The position numbers and the translations under genes are program-made. From assembly GCA_022495995.1 (NCBI GenBank), contig JAFEMH010001452.1, forward strand, positions 407,581-471,580: a stretch of DNA of 64,000 nucleotides, written 5' to 3'. Of this stretch, positions 62,009 to 64,000 are shown one piece after another. This DNA comes from Adenophora triphylla var. japonica (Eukaryota > Streptophyta > Magnoliopsida > Asterales > Campanulaceae). Every line of letters starts with the position of its first letter. Within the stretch, counting starts at the first letter, position 1. Below the pieces are notes generated by a model, which was not told the DNA's origin, ran no database searches, and was given only the letters and a program-made list of their open reading frames with translations.

Positions 62009-64000
62009 AAAATGCGTGTACTATATCCCTTTTGGGAAGTCGGGAAATTTCGTAAATGGTGGTTTTTACCAAGTGAGAAAAAGTCCTCGTTTGAGCCAAA
62101 TTTTGGTGGGCGAAAATCCTTTCAAATGTTTCTGCCATTGTGGATTGAGTTGAAAAGAGGAGGATATTTTCAGGCTCTTAAGTGGGAGGCCCAGAGTAGT
62201 ACATGTAGTCGTGTAGCACACACTTTGGGGGTGGAGAGGCCCAATTTCGTAAATAGATGTGATTTTCAACATGAAAACGGCTCCTCCGTTTGGCTAAATT
62301 TTGTCATGAGGTACGATCCTTTCAAGATGTTCTATTGGATTGGTTGAGAAAAAGGATGAGTATTTGGCTACTTCAGTGCCAACAGAGCCAAAAACTGCTT
62401 TGGGAATCGGGAAATTTCGTAAATGGTCATTTTCACCCATGAAAAGCGACCTCGTTTGAGCCAAATTTTTTGTGGACGGATCCTTTCCCAAATGTGTAGC
62501 TATTAGGATTAGTTGAAAAAAATTGTTATATTGGCTACTAGTGCTAGGAAGCAAGCAACCAAATGCGTGCTACTTACACCCCCTATGGGGAAATCGGGGA
62601 GAATTTCATAAATGGTGGTTTTCTACAGAAAACGACTCTCCGTTTGAGCCATATTTTTTGGTGAAGCGATTCTTTCAAATGTTCTATTGGATTGGTTGAA
62701 AAAAGGATGGTGTTGACTACTGGGTGCGGGTGAGCCCTGGCTGCAGTCTTACGCCCCATTTGGGGAATCGGGAGGAAGCCGTAAATGAATGTTTCACCAT
62801 GACTTTGAGCTTTCCGTTTGAACGAATGCTTTTGGTGCGACGGATCCTTTTAAATTCTATATTGGATTGGTTGAAAAAAGGAGGGTATTTGGCTACTAAT
62901 GCCCAAGGTGAAAGCTATGCACGTGTACGGTTAGGAATCGGGAAATTTGGTAAATGGTCATTTTCACTCCATGAAAACTGACTTTTCCGTTTGAGCCAAA
63001 TTTTGGTGGGCGGATCCTTTCAAATGTTCTAATGTATTCGTTGATAAAGGGAGGGTATTTGGCTTCTGAGTGTCAGAGGCAGAAAATGCGTGTACCCTTT
63101 GGCGAATCGGGGGATTTCGTAAATGGCGCAGTCATTGCCACCATGAGAAAACGAGCTTCAGTTGAGCCAGAATTTTTGGTGGGAAGATGCTTTCAAATGT
63201 TCTACAGCAGACGGTTGGCAAAGGAGGGTATTTGGCTAGTAGTGCTCGGGAGCCCCAAAAATGGTGATTGTTCCTTAAGAAAGCACGACCTCCGTTTGAG
63301 CCGAATTTTTATGGGAGGATCCTTTCCAAATTTTTATTGGATTGGTTGAAAAAAGGATGGTATTTGGCTACTAGTGTTCGAGAGCCCAAAAGCTATGAGT
63401 ACTACCCCTTTGGGGAATGGGGCTAGTAAATGGTGATTTTCACCATGAAAACGACCTCCGTTTGAGCCAAATTTTTGGTGGGCGGATCCTTTCAAATGAT
63501 CTATTGAATTGGTTGAAAAAAGGATGGTATTTGGCTACTAGTACCCGAGAGCCCAAAAGCTGCCCAGTACGGTCCCTTTAGGGGCCAGGGAAATTACCGT
63601 ATTAAAAATGGTCATTTTCACCATTAAAGCGACCTCCGGGTGAGCTAAATTTTTTTTGGTGGGGAGGATCCTTTCAAAATGTTCTATTAGATTGGTTGAA
63701 AAAGGAAGATATTTGGCTTCTGTGCCCGGAACCAAAAATGCGTGTATTCCCCTTTTGCGAATCGGGAAATTTAGTAAATGGTGTTTTCACCATGAAAACG
63801 ATATAACGTTTGGGTCAAATTTTTGGTGGGCGGATCTAACTCCAAATGTTCTATTGGATTGTTTGAAAAAGGAGGGTATTTGGCTACTAGTGCTCGAGGC
63901 CCAAAATGCGTGTACTACCCCTATAGGGAATCGAAATTTCGTAAATGGTGATTTTCACCATGAAAACGACCTCAGTTGTTAAAATTTTTGGTGGACGGAT
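62009..64000 (-). repeat. Satellite array in inverted orientation
   Basis: From about 62009 the reverse complement of the monomer is read (CGGGAAATTTCGTAAATGGT, then GTTTGAGCCAAATTTTTGGT and GGATCCTTTCAAATGTTCTA), continuing past the window end. The first part is heavily mutated, and monomers after about 63300 are cleaner. It is either a true tail-to-tail junction or an assembly artefact. Confidence 0.85.

Noticed and set aside
53806..64000. CRISPR-like array
   Set aside because: The whole unit is repeated head to tail without unique spacers, in a plant nuclear context. It is a satellite.
51596..64000. Calling this the centromere
   Set aside because: Monomer length and higher-order structure are suggestive, but such satellites also occur at subtelomeres and interstitially. 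No CENH3 data or position is available.

Overview
The window is repeat-dense plant (probably eudicot) nuclear DNA. The evidence is Ty1/Copia and Ty3/Gypsy elements of plant-only lineages, plant-type primer sites (initiator Met-tRNA for the Copia elements, a TGGCGCCGTTGCCGGGGA site for the Athila-type element), hAT and CACTA transposon ends, and a satellite with a monomer of about 165-172 bp. I see no intact single-copy host gene, no tRNA or rRNA gene, and no CRISPR array.

Bases 1-48437 are one nest of LTR retrotransposons, which I resolved from LTR ends and target-site duplications (TSDs). Copia-A (minus strand, Sirevirus-like) is the outer element; its left LTR is cut by the window start. 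A solo Athila-type LTR (4675-6197, TSD CACAC) sits inside it. Chromo-B, a Ty3 chromovirus on the plus strand (10822-44571, TSD TGGAT/TGGAC), is inserted in the Copia-A protease/integrase region. Athila-C (18612-42269, plus strand, TSD GTAAG) is inserted in the 3' LTR of Chromo-B. Copia-D (24180-38672, minus strand, TSD GTTTT) is inserted in the second ORF of Athila-C. Copia-D is the youngest layer and carries a very long third ORF (1266 codons) after pol. Athila-C has LTRs, gag and protease but no reverse transcriptase, RNase H or integrase, so it must have moved with enzymes supplied in trans. All four elements carry frameshifts or stops, and three carry substitutions at catalytic residues (Copia-A protease, Copia-D reverse transcriptase, Chromo-B integrase).

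Bases 48438-51595 hold older debris: a hAT-like end, a Copia reverse-transcriptase fragment and an Athila-type RNase H/integrase fragment. From about 51596 to the end lies a satellite array. It is interrupted by a CACTA end (51904 to about 53800) and by an 868-bp hAT-like non-autonomous element with an 8-bp TSD (59016-59883). It shows a seven-unit higher-order repeat of about 1.13 kb. Its orientation flips at about 62009, and sequence quality or age looks worse around the flip.

The least conventional signal concerns short CG-containing words. Each retrotransposon family carries its own short word in clusters inside its LTR: TGCGGTTT in Copia-A, ACCGGTAA in Copia-D, GAGCGGCCGTGCA/CACGGCCGTGCA in Athila-C, and GCACGACTCGTGC in Chromo-B. 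In three of the families the cluster lies upstream of a TATA box. In the two Copia elements the word also spreads through noncoding DNA and ORFs, where it is read in more than one frame, so it appears to be kept or amplified as DNA rather than as protein. The two Copia families also share an LTR hairpin next to the primer-binding site whose arms differ by compensatory changes.
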